DNA of 35,268 nucleotides from DASYHS01 sp035998295 (lineage in GTDB: Bacteria; Pseudomonadota; Alphaproteobacteria; Azospirillales; Azospirillaceae), in contig NZ_DASYHS010000198.1 in the NCBI RefSeq assembly GCF_035998295.1, positions 1 to 35,268 on the forward strand, given 5' to 3'. Positions 24,195-32,763 of this stretch are shown piece after piece. The position numbers and the translations under genes were made by a program. How positions within the stretch are numbered: the first letter of the stretch is position 1; every line of letters starts with the position of its first letter. The notes below the pieces were generated by a model. The model ran no database searches. It saw nothing but the letters and a program-made list of their open reading frames with translations, and had not been told where the DNA came from.

Positions 24195-26398
24195 ACGAGG
24201 TTCATATGGCAGGCGATGCCGAACTCGACCGGCTGGCCGAACGGCTCGGCATCGAGACCTGGTACCACGACATCTGGGGCAATCGCCAAACGATCCCGGA
24301 GAGGACGCGGCGCGACCTCGCCCAGGCCATGGGCTATCCGGCCGACGACCCGGCGCAGGTGGCCGAGAGCCTGCGCCGCATCGATGAGGCGTCCTGGCGG
24401 CGGATCACCGGCCCCGTCGCCATCCTGGACGAGCACGGGTACGCCGCGGTCGAGGTGGTGCTGCCGGAGGCGGCGGCGCGCGTCGAATGGCGGATACGGC
24501 TGGAGGACGGGCGGGAGATCGAGGGCGGGACCGCCATCGATGCGATGGAGCGGCTGGAGCACCGCCGGCTCGACGGCCGGTCGCTCCTGCGCTGGCGCCT
24601 GCCGCTGCCGGGCGGGCTTCCGCTCGGCTACCACGGGCTCTGGCTGGCGGCGGGGGGAGAGGAGGGCGAGGCGAGCCTGATCGTCGCGCCGCGCCGGTGC
24701 CTGACGCCCGAGGACCTGGCGCCCGGCCGCCGGATCTGGGGCTTCGGCATCCAGCTCTACGCGCTGAGGTCCGGGACCGACTGGGGCATCGGCGATTTCG
24801 GGACGCTCGGCGCCTTTGCCGGGACGACGGCGGAGCTGGGCGCGGACGCGGTCGGGCTGAACCCGCTGCATGCCCTGTTTCCCGACGACCCCGGGCATTT
24901 CAGCCCCTATTCGCCGTCCAACCGCGCGTTCTTGAACGTGCTGTACCTCGACATGGGCGAGCTTGCGGCCGGCGGGCGCGCCGGCGAACTGGCCCGCGAT
25001 CCGGACTTCCTGCGCCGGCTCGAGGCGGCGCGCGGCGCGGAGATGGTCGACTACACCGCGGTCGCCGCGCTGAAGCTGCCGGTCCTGGAAGCCGCCTTCG
25101 CCGATTTCCAGGCAAGCGGGAGCGACCGCGACGCCTTCGACCGGTTCCGCGCGCGCGAGGGCGAGCCGCTGGAGATGCAGGCGCTGTTCGACGCGCTGCA
25201 CGAGCATTTCTACCGGAACGAGGGCCGGTGGGACTGGCACGACTGGCCGGAGACCCACCGCAGGCCCGACACGCCGGAGGTGCGCGCCTTCGCCCGGCAG
25301 GCGGCCGACCGCGTGACCTTCCACGCCTGGCTCCAGTTCCATGCCGACCGCCAGCTCGGGCAGGCCGCGGCCCGCGCCCGCGACGCGGGCATGGCGCTGG
25401 GGTTCTACCGCGACCTCGCGGTGGCGAACCATCCCGGCGGGGCGGCCGCATGGTCCAATCCCGGCGTCGTCCTGAGCGGCGCCAGCGTCGGGGCCCCGCC
25501 GGACCTGTTCAGCCCGCAGGGGCAGAACTGGGGCCTGTCGCCGCTCTCGCCGGTGGGCCTCCTGGAGCAGGCATACCGCCCCTTCATCGAGGGGCTGCGC
25601 GCGAACATGCGCCATGCCGGCGCGCTGCGCATCGACCATGCGATGGCGCTGCGCCACCTCTACTGGATACCGAACCGGCCCGGCCACGAGGGCGGCGCCT
25701 ATGTCCGCTATCCCGAGCGCGACCTGATGCGCCTGATCGCGCTGGAATCGCGCCGCAACCGCTGCGCGGTCGTCGGCGAGGCGCTCGGCACGGTCCCGGA
25801 AGGCTTCCCCGAGGCGCTGCGCGACGCCGGCATCCAGTCGTACCGGGTGCTCTATTTCGAGCGGCGCAGGGACGACGCCTTCAAGCGGCCGCCCGAATAT
25901 CCGGAAGACGGCCTGGTCACCGTGACGACGCACGATCTGCCGACGCTGCGCGGCTGGTGGACCGGCCACGACCAGGACCTGCGCCGCCGCCTCGGCCTCT
26001 TCGTCGACGACGAAGGGTTCGCGCGCGAGCGGGCCGACCGGATGGCCGACCGGGAGCGGCTGTTCGAAGCCCTTCGCGACGCGGGCTGCCTGCCGGCCGG
26101 CGCGCAGATCCCGGAGATGCTGTCGACGGAACATGTGGCGGCGGTCCACCGTTACCTCGCACAGACGCCGGGACGCATCCTGATGGTGCAGATCGAGGAC
26201 GCGCTTGGGGAAGTGGAGCAGCCGAACCTTCCCGGCACCACCACCCAGCACCCGAACTGGCAGCGCAAGCTGCCCGCGACCCTGGACCGGCTAGCCGCGG
26301 ACCCGGGAGTGCGGGCGGTGGCCGACGCGGTTCGGGAGGTGCGGCCATCGCCACGCGGGACCGCGCCCAGGCCCTCCTCCACGGTATCCCGGGGCTGA
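24191..26398 (+). CDS. malQ: 4-alpha-glucanotransferase (amylomaltase)
   Basis: Transfers glucan chains between maltodextrins (GH77), here likely lengthening short leftovers so TreY can use them again. The 735-residue protein has family blocks GFGIQLYALRSGTDWGIGDF, LNPLHALFPDDPGHFSPYSPSNRAFLN, LRIDHAMALRHLYWIP (nucleophile Asp482), VVGEALGTVP (acid/base Glu530), TTHDLPTLRGWW (Asp582) and NLPGTTTQHPNWQRKL. ATG 24191 overlaps the treZ stop (ATGA); ATG 24206 has a better Shine-Dalgarno (GAGG, 5 nt) and may be the real start. The last about 15 residues, Pro/Arg/Ser-rich, look like read-out beyond the fold. treY starts 3 nt later. Confidence 0.95.
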   Translation: MNEVHMAGDAELDRLAERLGIETWYHDIWGNRQTIPERTRRDLAQAMGYPADDPAQVAESLRRIDEASWRRITGPVAILDEHGYAAVEVVLPEAAARVEWRIRLEDGREIEGGTAIDAMERLEHRRLDGRSLLRWRLPLPGGLPLGYHGLWLAAGGEEGEASLIVAPRRCLTPEDLAPGRRIWGFGIQLYALRSGTDWGIGDFGTLGAFAGTTAELGADAVGLNPLHALFPDDPGHFSPYSPSNRAFLNVLYLDMGELAAGGRAGELARDPDFLRRLEAARGAEMVDYTAVAALKLPVLEAAFADFQASGSDRDAFDRFRAREGEPLEMQALFDALHEHFYRNEGRWDWHDWPETHRRPDTPEVRAFARQAADRVTFHAWLQFHADRQLGQAAARARDAGMALGFYRDLAVANHPGGAAAWSNPGVVLSGASVGAPPDLFSPQGQNWGLSPLSPVGLLEQAYRPFIEGLRANMRHAGALRIDHAMALRHLYWIPNRPGHEGGAYVRYPERDLMRLIALESRRNRCAVVGEALGTVPEGFPEALRDAGIQSYRVLYFERRRDDAFKRPPEYPEDGLVTVTTHDLPTLRGWWTGHDQDLRRRLGLFVDDEGFARERADRMADRERLFEALRDAGCLPAGAQIPEMLSTEHVAAVHRYLAQTPGRILMVQIEDALGEVEQPNLPGTTTQHPNWQRKLPATLDRLAADPGVRAVADAVREVRPSPRGTAPRPSSTVSRG

Positions 26399-26401
26399 TC
26401 C

Positions 26402-29308
26402 ATGACCAATCAGACGGGAGCCCCGGCGGCGCCCCGCGCCACCGTGCGCCTCCAGTTCAACGGCAGCTTCGGGTTCCGCGAGGCGACCGCGCTCGTGCCC
26501 TATTTCGCCGCGCTCGGCATCAGCCACGTCTACGCCTCGCCCTTCCTGCGGGCACGCGGCGGGTCGACCCACGGCTACGACATCATCGACCACAACCAGT
26601 TCGATCCCGAGATCGGCTCCCCCGAGACGTTCGAGGAGATGGTGGAGGCGCTGCGGCTCCACGGCATGGGGCTGATCCTCGACTTCGTGCCGAACCACAT
26701 GGGCGTCGGCGGGCACGACAACGGCTGGTGGCTCGACGTGCTGGAATGGGGCCAGGGATCGCCCTTCGCCTCGTTCTTCGACATCGACTGGCACCCGGTC
26801 GAGCAGGGGCTCAAGGGCAAGGTGCTGCTGCCGGTCCTCGGCGACCATTACGGCAACGTGCTGGAGCGCGGTGAGCTGGAGCTGCGCCTCGACGAGGAGC
26901 GCGGCTCCTTCAGCGTCTGGTACTACGTCCACCGCTTTCCGATCGCGGTCCACGACTATCCCCGCATCCTGAAGCCGGTGGCCGACGCGCTGGGCGAGGG
27001 GGCGGCGGCGCTGGCGCCGCTGATCGAGGGGTTCCGACAGATCGGCGCGGCCGCGCGCTCGGGCCAGAACCAGGCGACCGTCCGGCGCGACGCCGACGAG
27101 CTGCGCCGCCGGCTCGGGGTGCTCGCCGTCGAGGACGAGGCGGTGCGCACCGCGATCCGCCGCGAGGTCGACCGCGTCAACGGGGTCGCGGGCCGGCCCG
27201 AGAGCTTCGCCGACCTGCACCGCCTGCTGGAGGACCAGGCCTACCGGGTCGCCTATTGGCGCGTCGCCAGCGACGAGATCAACTACCGCCGCTTCTTCGA
27301 CGTCAACGACCTCGCGGGCCTGCGCATCGTCGAGGAGCCGGAGCTGTTCGAGCTCGCCCACCAGCTGGTGTTCCGCCTGATCACGGAGGGCAAGCTGCAC
27401 GGCGTGAGGCTCGACCACATCGACGGTCTTTACGATCCGCTGGCCTATTGCCGGCGGGTGCAGGAACGCGCCGGCTACCTGATGATCCAGGCGGCGGCCA
27501 CCGGGCAGGCGCCGCGGCAGGAGGCGCCGGGGCTCGTCCTGCGCGAGCCGCTGTACCTGCTGGTCGAGAAGATCCTCGCCCGGCACGAGCACCTGCGCGA
27601 GGACTGGCCGGTCGCGGGTACCACCGGCTACGAGTTCATGGCCCTCGTCAACGGGCTGTTCGTCGACCCGGCGGCGGAAGCCGCGATGACGGAGTCCTAC
27701 CACCGCTTCATCGGCCGCTCGCCCGAGTTCGAGGACATGGTCGTCCAGGCCAAGCGGCAGATCGTCACCAACAATCTCGCCTCCGAGCTGAAGGTGCTGG
27801 CGGACGAGATGCACCGGCTGGCGGCGCAGAGCTGGTCGACACGCGACTTCACGCTGACCGGCATCCGGCGCGCGCTGATCGACATCACCAGCTATTTCCC
27901 CGTCTACAGGACCTATGTCTGCGAAGGGCAGGTCTCGGAAGAGGACCGCCGGTACATCGACTGGGCGGTCGCCCAGGCGCGCAAGCGCTCCGGGCTGCCG
28001 GACACCTCCGTCTACGACTTCATCCACGACGTGCTGACGACCGACCTCGGCGCCGGGGGCCGGGGCGGCTACCGGCAGGCGGACGTGCTGCGCACGGCGA
28101 TGAAGTTCCAGCAGTTCACCGGCCCCGCGATGGCCAAGTCGGTGGAGGACACCACCTTCTACCGCTATGTCCGCCTCGTGTCGCTGAACGAGGTCGGGGG
28201 CGAGCCGGGCCGCTGGAGCACCACGCCCGCCGCCTTCCACCACATCAACCAGGAGCGCCTGCGCCGCCATCCCTATTCGATGCTCGCGACGGCGACCCAC
28301 GACCACAAGCGCGGGGAGGACACGCGCCTTCGCATCGACGCCCTGAGCGAGATGCCCGCGGACTGGAACCGCCACGTCCGCCGCTGGGCGCGGCTGAACC
28401 GCTTCAAGAAGCGGGAGATCGACGCCCGGCCGGCCCCGGGGCGCAACGACGAGTACCTGCTGTACCAGACGCTGGCCGGCGCCTGGCCGCTCGACCTGCG
28501 GGCACCGGGCGGCGACGGCATGGAGGAGTTCCGCGACCGGGTCGCCGCCTACATGCTGAAGGCCGTGCGCGAGAGCAAGCTGCGCTCGAGCTGGAGTGCC
28601 CCCGACGCGGACTACGAGAGCGCGCTGGAGCGGTTCGTCCACGGCATCCTCGACCCGGCGCGCAGCGCCGGCTTCCTGGCGGACTTCCAGGGCTTCCAGG
28701 ACCGGGTCGCGCGCATCGCGGCGATCAGCGGCCTGTCGCAGCCGTTGCTGCGCACGACGGTCCCCGGCGTGCCCGACCTCTACCAGGGGACGGAGTTCTG
28801 GGACCTCAGCCTCGTGGACCCCGACAACCGCCGGCCGGTCGACTGGGAGCGGCGGCGTTCCGGCCTCGACGACGAGGACCGTGACCCGGACCCGGCCGCG
28901 CTGCTGCGCGACTGGCGCGACGGGCGCATCAAGCAGCACGTCGTGGCGCGCGCGTTGCGGCTGCGCCAGCGGCTGCCGGCCCTGTTCGCGGTCGGCGACT
29001 ACCTGCCGGTCGAGGCGGTCGGTCCGCATGCCGAACGCGTCGTCGCCTTCCTGCGCCGCTTCGAAGGTGCCGCGGCGCTGGTGGTGGCGCCGCGGCTCGT
29101 CGGCCCGCTGCTGGACGAGGGCGACCTGCCGATGGTGCCGCCGTCGGCCTGGGACGGCACGACGCTGCTGCTGCCGGAACTGCCGGCGGGCATCGGGTTC
29201 GCGGACGCGCTTTCCGGCGGGTCCCTGCGCCCGCCCGAGGACGGGCGGATCGAGGTCGCCGGCCTGCTCGACCGTTTTCCGGTTGCGTTGCTGTACGGCG
29301 AGGGGTGA
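26402..29308 (+). CDS. treY: Malto-oligosyltrehalose synthase
   Basis: Isomerises the reducing-end alpha-1,4 bond of maltodextrins to the alpha,alpha-1,1 bond of trehalose. The 968-residue GH13 protein begins RATVRLQFNGSFGFREATALVPY and YASPFLRARGGSTHGYDIIDHN, typical of TreY. It shows LILDFVPNHMGVGG, GVRLDHIDGLYDP (nucleophile Asp338), LLVEKILARHEHL (Glu389) and ATHDHKRGEDTR (Asp634), and ends with the usual VPDLYQGTEFWDLSLVDPDNRRPVD block before a small C-terminal beta domain. Length is at the upper end of the family. It follows malQ by 3 nt and closes the operon; bfr begins 42 nt later with its own ribosome site. Confidence 0.96.
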   Translation: MTNQTGAPAAPRATVRLQFNGSFGFREATALVPYFAALGISHVYASPFLRARGGSTHGYDIIDHNQFDPEIGSPETFEEMVEALRLHGMGLILDFVPNHMGVGGHDNGWWLDVLEWGQGSPFASFFDIDWHPVEQGLKGKVLLPVLGDHYGNVLERGELELRLDEERGSFSVWYYVHRFPIAVHDYPRILKPVADALGEGAAALAPLIEGFRQIGAAARSGQNQATVRRDADELRRRLGVLAVEDEAVRTAIRREVDRVNGVAGRPESFADLHRLLEDQAYRVAYWRVASDEINYRRFFDVNDLAGLRIVEEPELFELAHQLVFRLITEGKLHGVRLDHIDGLYDPLAYCRRVQERAGYLMIQAAATGQAPRQEAPGLVLREPLYLLVEKILARHEHLREDWPVAGTTGYEFMALVNGLFVDPAAEAAMTESYHRFIGRSPEFEDMVVQAKRQIVTNNLASELKVLADEMHRLAAQSWSTRDFTLTGIRRALIDITSYFPVYRTYVCEGQVSEEDRRYIDWAVAQARKRSGLPDTSVYDFIHDVLTTDLGAGGRGGYRQADVLRTAMKFQQFTGPAMAKSVEDTTFYRYVRLVSLNEVGGEPGRWSTTPAAFHHINQERLRRHPYSMLATATHDHKRGEDTRLRIDALSEMPADWNRHVRRWARLNRFKKREIDARPAPGRNDEYLLYQTLAGAWPLDLRAPGGDGMEEFRDRVAAYMLKAVRESKLRSSWSAPDADYESALERFVHGILDPARSAGFLADFQGFQDRVARIAAISGLSQPLLRTTVPGVPDLYQGTEFWDLSLVDPDNRRPVDWERRRSGLDDEDRDPDPAALLRDWRDGRIKQHVVARALRLRQRLPALFAVGDYLPVEAVGPHAERVVAFLRRFEGAAALVVAPRLVGPLLDEGDLPMVPPSAWDGTTLLLPELPAGIGFADALSGGSLRPPEDGRIEVAGLLDRFPVALLYGEG

Positions 29309-29350
29309 TGTTCTAACGGCCGGCCGGGCCGAACGACAGGAGATGAGACA

Positions 29351-29830
29351 ATGAAGGGCGATCCTCAGGTCATCCGACACCTGAACACGATCCTCACCAA
29401 TGAGCTGAGTGCCATTAACCAATACTTCCTGCATGCCCGCATGCTGAAGAACTGGGGGCTGCTCCGGCTGGCGAAATACGTCTACGACGAATCGATCGGC
29501 GAGATGAAGCATGCCGACTACGTGATCGAGCGGATCCTCTTTCTCGAAGGCCTGCCCAACCTCCAGGACCTCCATAAGCTGAAGATCGGCGAGGACGTCC
29601 CGGAAATGCTCCGCTGCGACCTGGACGCGGAACTGCACAACCGCACCAACCTGCGCGACGCGATGACCTATTGCGAGCAGGTCCAGGACTACGTCAGCAA
29701 GGATATCCTGCGCAACATCCTCGACGACACCGAGGAGCACATCGACTGGCTGGAAACCCAGCTCGACCTGATCGACCGCATCGGCATCCAGAACTACCAG
29801 CAGGAGCAGATGTTCAAGGGCGGGGAATGA
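29351..29830 (+). CDS. bfr: Bacterioferritin
   Basis: A 159-residue iron-storage protein forming a 24-mer that binds haem between subunits. In E. coli Bfr numbering, which fits without gaps, it keeps Glu18, Glu51, haem ligand Met52, His54, Glu94 and His130. The residue at 127, normally the Glu of the ExxH iron site, is Thr (DDTEEH), with Glu at 128 and 129. Asp50 is Gly. So one di-iron ligand is changed or shifted. Haem binding should be intact. AGGAG precedes ATG 29351. No bacterioferritin-associated ferredoxin gene adjoins it, and no obvious iron box lies in the 42-nt gap after treY. Confidence 0.95.
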   Translation: MKGDPQVIRHLNTILTNELSAINQYFLHARMLKNWGLLRLAKYVYDESIGEMKHADYVIERILFLEGLPNLQDLHKLKIGEDVPEMLRCDLDAELHNRTNLRDAMTYCEQVQDYVSKDILRNILDDTEEHIDWLETQLDLIDRIGIQNYQQEQMFKGGE

Positions 29831-30104
29831 GTTCCTCGTCCGCCCGCCGATAGGCCGCGGCGGCGGCGGCGGGATCGGCGCGTCCGGACGCGGCTTGGCC
29901 GAGGAGCTGGGCCAGCAGCGGTGCGAGCAGGGGCAGCGGCGGGCGGCCGGGAGGGTGTTCCTCGTGCCGGCTCGCCGCGACGGGGCTCACGGCCTCCACC
30001 CGGCGCCCGGAAGGGCCGCCGGCATAGGGGACGGGAAGCTGGGCTCGGCCGGTCGGCGGCGTCGTTCGCAAGTGTCGTCGGGTCCATTGCGGCGTTCCTG
30101 CCAT
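29814..30104 (-). CDS. Small hypothetical protein, 96 residues
   Basis: I know no function. The C-terminal half, PLLAQLLGQAASGRADP followed by an AAAAAYRRADE tail, resembles short uncharacterised proteins common in Rhodospirillales and Rhizobiales, in which an ALIAQ-like helix is followed by an Ala-rich AYR tail. That similarity is from memory. The start at ATG 30104 is uncertain (weak ribosome site); the N-terminal half is Arg/Pro-rich. The 3' end overlaps the end of bfr by 17 nt, convergent. It may be spurious. Confidence 0.5.
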   Translation of the reverse strand: MAGTPQWTRRHLRTTPPTGRAQLPVPYAGGPSGRRVEAVSPVAASRHEEHPPGRPPLPLLAPLLAQLLGQAASGRADPAAAAAAYRRADEELIPRP

Positions 30105-30183
30105 TACACCCGGTCGCGCGATGCGCCGCGCGCATGCATGCGGGCTACTTTCCGGGGCGCCCGGCGCCCGGAGGTGGGCATCC

Positions 30184-30202
30184 GAAGGCGCTCCGCGCCT
30201 TC
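30184..30202 (-). terminator. Hairpin after the AraC-family gene
   Basis: GAAGGCG (30184-30190) and CGCCTTC (30196-30202) form a perfect 7-bp stem with a 5-nt loop, 6 nt beyond the araC-type stop on the minus strand. There is no T-run, so termination strength is doubtful. Confidence 0.4.
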
Positions 30203-30207
30203 CGGGA

Positions 30208-31173
30208 TCATGCCTTCCCGGCGGCCGCCTCCCGGCGCCAAGCCGCCGGAGGAACCCCATATGCGCGCCTGAACGCCCGGCTGAAGGCAGCCTCGGACTC
30301 GTAGCCGACGTCGAAGGCGATCCGCGCGATGGGGTCGGCGGAGTCCCTCAACTGCGCCGAGGCCTGCTCGACCCGCTGCCGGGCGAGATAGCGCATCGGC
30401 GGTTCGCCGACGGCGCGGGTGAAGCGTTCGGCGAAGGCCGAGCGGGAGACCGCCAGCTCCCGCGCGATGTCGTCCGTCGTCCAGCGCCGGGCGATCTGGC
30501 CATGGAGGAGCCCGAGCGCGCGCGCGACGACGGGATCGCGCAGTCCGGCCGTCCAGGCGTGGGCGGCCGGCGGCCGGGACGCGAACCAGCGCCGGACCGC
30601 CTCCATGAAGAGGAGTTCGGCGAGCTTCGCCAGCATCGCCGGCGACGCGGCGCGGCCCTCGGCGAGCTCGTTCGCCGCGAAGCGGAACGTGCTTTCGATC
30701 CAGCCTCCCGAAGCGCCGTCGGCGACGGCGATCTTCAGCACGCCCGGCAGCATCGAGATGAAGGCGTTGTGAGGAAGGTCGTCGCCGAGGAAGCCGCACA
30801 GGATCCGGGTCCGCTCGCCGCCTCCGCCATGAACGATCTTCGCCAGCCCGCCTTCCGACCCCGGCTGGATCAGCTGCTCGGCGCCGACCGGCCGCAGGTT
30901 CGTAGCACTCGCGAGAACGTGGTCGTCGTTGCGCGGCAGGACGACGATATCGCCGCTCCCGATCCGGACCGGCGGCCCGCCGCCGACCTTCAGAAGGCAA
31001 CGGCCCTCGGTGACGTAATGGTAGGCGATGATGTGGCGGGGTTCGGGCGTGAAGGGGCTGCAGTCCTCGGGCCCGACCTTCGCGCGGACGCACCACGGCG
31101 CCGTGAACTCCGCGTCGAGGAAGATGCCCCCCGTGAGCCGCATCGCCCGCAGTATGTCCAGAAGCACATCCAC
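30208..31173 (-). CDS. AraC-family transcriptional regulator with cupin sensor domain
   Basis: The 321-residue protein has an N-terminal cupin-type sensing domain (about 10-190, with YHYVTEGRCLLKVGG and IGSGDIVVLPRNDDHVLA) of the AraC_binding/cupin_6 sort and a C-terminal double helix-turn-helix (about 220-312): WTTDDIARELAVSRSAFAERF and IARIAFDVGYESEAAFSRAFRR, followed by YGVPPAAWR. Members usually regulate a neighbouring divergent gene or detoxification and catabolic genes. Start: GTG 31173 with GGGGAG about 11 nt upstream. The divergent TTC38-like gene, 182 nt away, is the likeliest target. Confidence 0.93.
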   Translation of the reverse strand: MDVLLDILRAMRLTGGIFLDAEFTAPWCVRAKVGPEDCSPFTPEPRHIIAYHYVTEGRCLLKVGGGPPVRIGSGDIVVLPRNDDHVLASATNLRPVGAEQLIQPGSEGGLAKIVHGGGGERTRILCGFLGDDLPHNAFISMLPGVLKIAVADGASGGWIESTFRFAANELAEGRAASPAMLAKLAELLFMEAVRRWFASRPPAAHAWTAGLRDPVVARALGLLHGQIARRWTTDDIARELAVSRSAFAERFTRAVGEPPMRYLARQRVEQASAQLRDSADPIARIAFDVGYESEAAFSRAFRRAYGVPPAAWRREAAAGKA

Positions 31174-31355
31174 CGGACGGCTCTCCCCTCACGGCGGCGG
31201 ATCGGTCAAGAATTCCGGCGCCGCGCTCATTAACCGCCCCGACGAGCCGAACTAGACTAGCATCGAAACCGCAAGGCCGGCAGCAGGAACCTCAAGTCCC
31301 GCCGCACCGCCGGAAGACGCGGCTATTCCAGTCATACAGGGAAGAGGAACGCCCC
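31174..31355. promoter_or_regulatory. Divergent region between AraC-type regulator and TTC38-like gene
   Basis: This 182-nt gap must hold both promoters. The left half is GC-rich; the right half contains moderately AT-rich segments around 31230-31265 where the promoter of the rightward gene probably lies. I saw no clear repeated operator. Confidence 0.4.
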
Positions 31356-32693
31356 ATGATTTCCGACCGTCAAGGCAATGCCCTTCCGGGCGCGACCACG
31401 GATGCAGCGGAACTGTTCGAGCAGGCGGTGGACGCGTTCAACATCTATCGGGGCGACCCGATCGGGCTGCTGGACCGCGCCATGGAGGCCGCCCCGGACT
31501 TCGCGATGGCACGCATCCTGAAGGCCCATCTGTTCGGCCTCGCGACCGAGCCCGCGGCGACGGCCGAGGCGAAGGCGATCGTCGCCGGGGCGAAGTCCCT
31601 GCGGCTCACGCCGCGCGAGGCGTCCCATGTCGCGGCACTCGACCTCCTCCTGGACGGGCACTGGACCGCCGCCGCCGAGGTTCTCGACCGGCACAACGTG
31701 GAGTATCCGCACGACATCGTGGCGGTGCAGGCCGGCCATCTGATGGATTTCTACCGTGCGAGCGCCCGGAGCCTGCGCGACCGCATCGCGCGCGTCCTGC
31801 CGAAATGGCCGGCGGACATGCCGGGCCGGTCGATCCTGGTGGGCATGTATTCCTTCGGGCTGGAGGAGACCGGCGACTACGCGCGCGCCGAGGAGGCGGG
31901 CCGCCTCGCGCTCGACCTGCAGCCGCTCGACAGCTGGGCGCACCATGCGGTCGCGCATGTCATGGAGATGCAGGGCCGGGCGGAGGACGGTATCGGCTGG
32001 ATGATCGCGCGGGAACCCTACTGGTCGGGCGACGACAATTTCTTCAGGGTCCACAACTGGTGGCACCGCGCGCTCTGCCATCTCGACCTCGGGCAGGTCG
32101 ACGAGGTCTTCGCGCTATACGACGGCCCAGTCCGCCGGGATCGCAGCGTCGTGGTGCTCGACATGATCGACGCGTCGGCCCTGCTGTGGCGGCTGCACCT
32201 GTCCGGCCACGACGTCGGCGACCGCTGGGACGAGCTGGCGACGGTCTGGGACGGGCACGCGGACGGTCGCACCTATCCCTTCAACGACTGGCACGCGGCG
32301 ATGGCCTATCTCGGCGCCGGCCGGAGCGGCGACGTCGAGCGGATCCTCGCCGCCTACAGGGACGGCGCCGGCACGGCCGACGTCGCGCAGTGGGGCCGGA
32401 GGACCGCCGTGCCCCTCGTCGAAGGGTTCGCGGCGTTCTGGCGCGGCGACTACGAGACGGCGGCGGCGCGTCTCCACGGCGCGCGCTTCATCGCCAACGC
32501 GTTCGGCGGCAGCCACGCGCAGCGGGACGTCATCGACTGGACGCTGGCGGAGGCCGCGATCCGCGGAGGTCTGACCGGCCTGGCGGAGGCCGTCGCGAAC
32601 GAGCGCCTCGCGCTCAAGCCCCACAGCCTGGTGAACCGGAGTTTCCTGGCCCGCGCCCGGGCGGACACGTTCACCGGCCGCGCGGCGGCGTGA
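31356..32693 (+). CDS. Tetratricopeptide-repeat protein, TTC38-like
   Basis: The 445-residue protein matches the bacterial relatives of TTC38, a family of helical-repeat proteins without known reaction. Paired-helix repeats are visible throughout, for example LDRAMEAAPDFAMARILKAHL, YARAEEAGRLALDLQPLDSW and FWRGDYETAAARLHGARF. The family-typical AHHAVAHVMEMQGR and NWWHRALCHLDLG histidine-rich blocks lie in the middle (about 195-240). No signal peptide. GAGG precedes ATG 31356. Standing alone and divergent from an AraC regulator, it may be induced under a specific signal. Confidence 0.88.
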   Translation: MISDRQGNALPGATTDAAELFEQAVDAFNIYRGDPIGLLDRAMEAAPDFAMARILKAHLFGLATEPAATAEAKAIVAGAKSLRLTPREASHVAALDLLLDGHWTAAAEVLDRHNVEYPHDIVAVQAGHLMDFYRASARSLRDRIARVLPKWPADMPGRSILVGMYSFGLEETGDYARAEEAGRLALDLQPLDSWAHHAVAHVMEMQGRAEDGIGWMIAREPYWSGDDNFFRVHNWWHRALCHLDLGQVDEVFALYDGPVRRDRSVVVLDMIDASALLWRLHLSGHDVGDRWDELATVWDGHADGRTYPFNDWHAAMAYLGAGRSGDVERILAAYRDGAGTADVAQWGRRTAVPLVEGFAAFWRGDYETAAARLHGARFIANAFGGSHAQRDVIDWTLAEAAIRGGLTGLAEAVANERLALKPHSLVNRSFLARARADTFTGRAAA

Positions 32694-32705
32694 CCCGGCC
32701 GCCGT

Positions 32706-32758
32706 GCATGTCCCCGATCCTTTGACGGCGGGGACATGCGCGGCACCTTGCGGTGCCG
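32706..32758. terminator. Two tandem hairpins between convergent genes
   Basis: A perfect 11-bp inverted repeat (GCATGTCCCCG 32706-32716, CGGGGACATGC 32729-32739, 12-nt loop) is followed at once by a 7-bp one (CGGCACC 32741-32747, GGTGCCG 32752-32758, 4-nt loop). They fill the 70-nt gap between the TTC38-like gene and the thiolase gene and probably end both transcripts. Confidence 0.7.
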
Positions 32759-32763
32759 GCCGA

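Noticed and set aside
26291..29740. Minus-strand open frame of about 1,150 codons opposite treY
   Set aside because: Antisense shadow; treY on the plus strand has all GH13 catalytic motifs.
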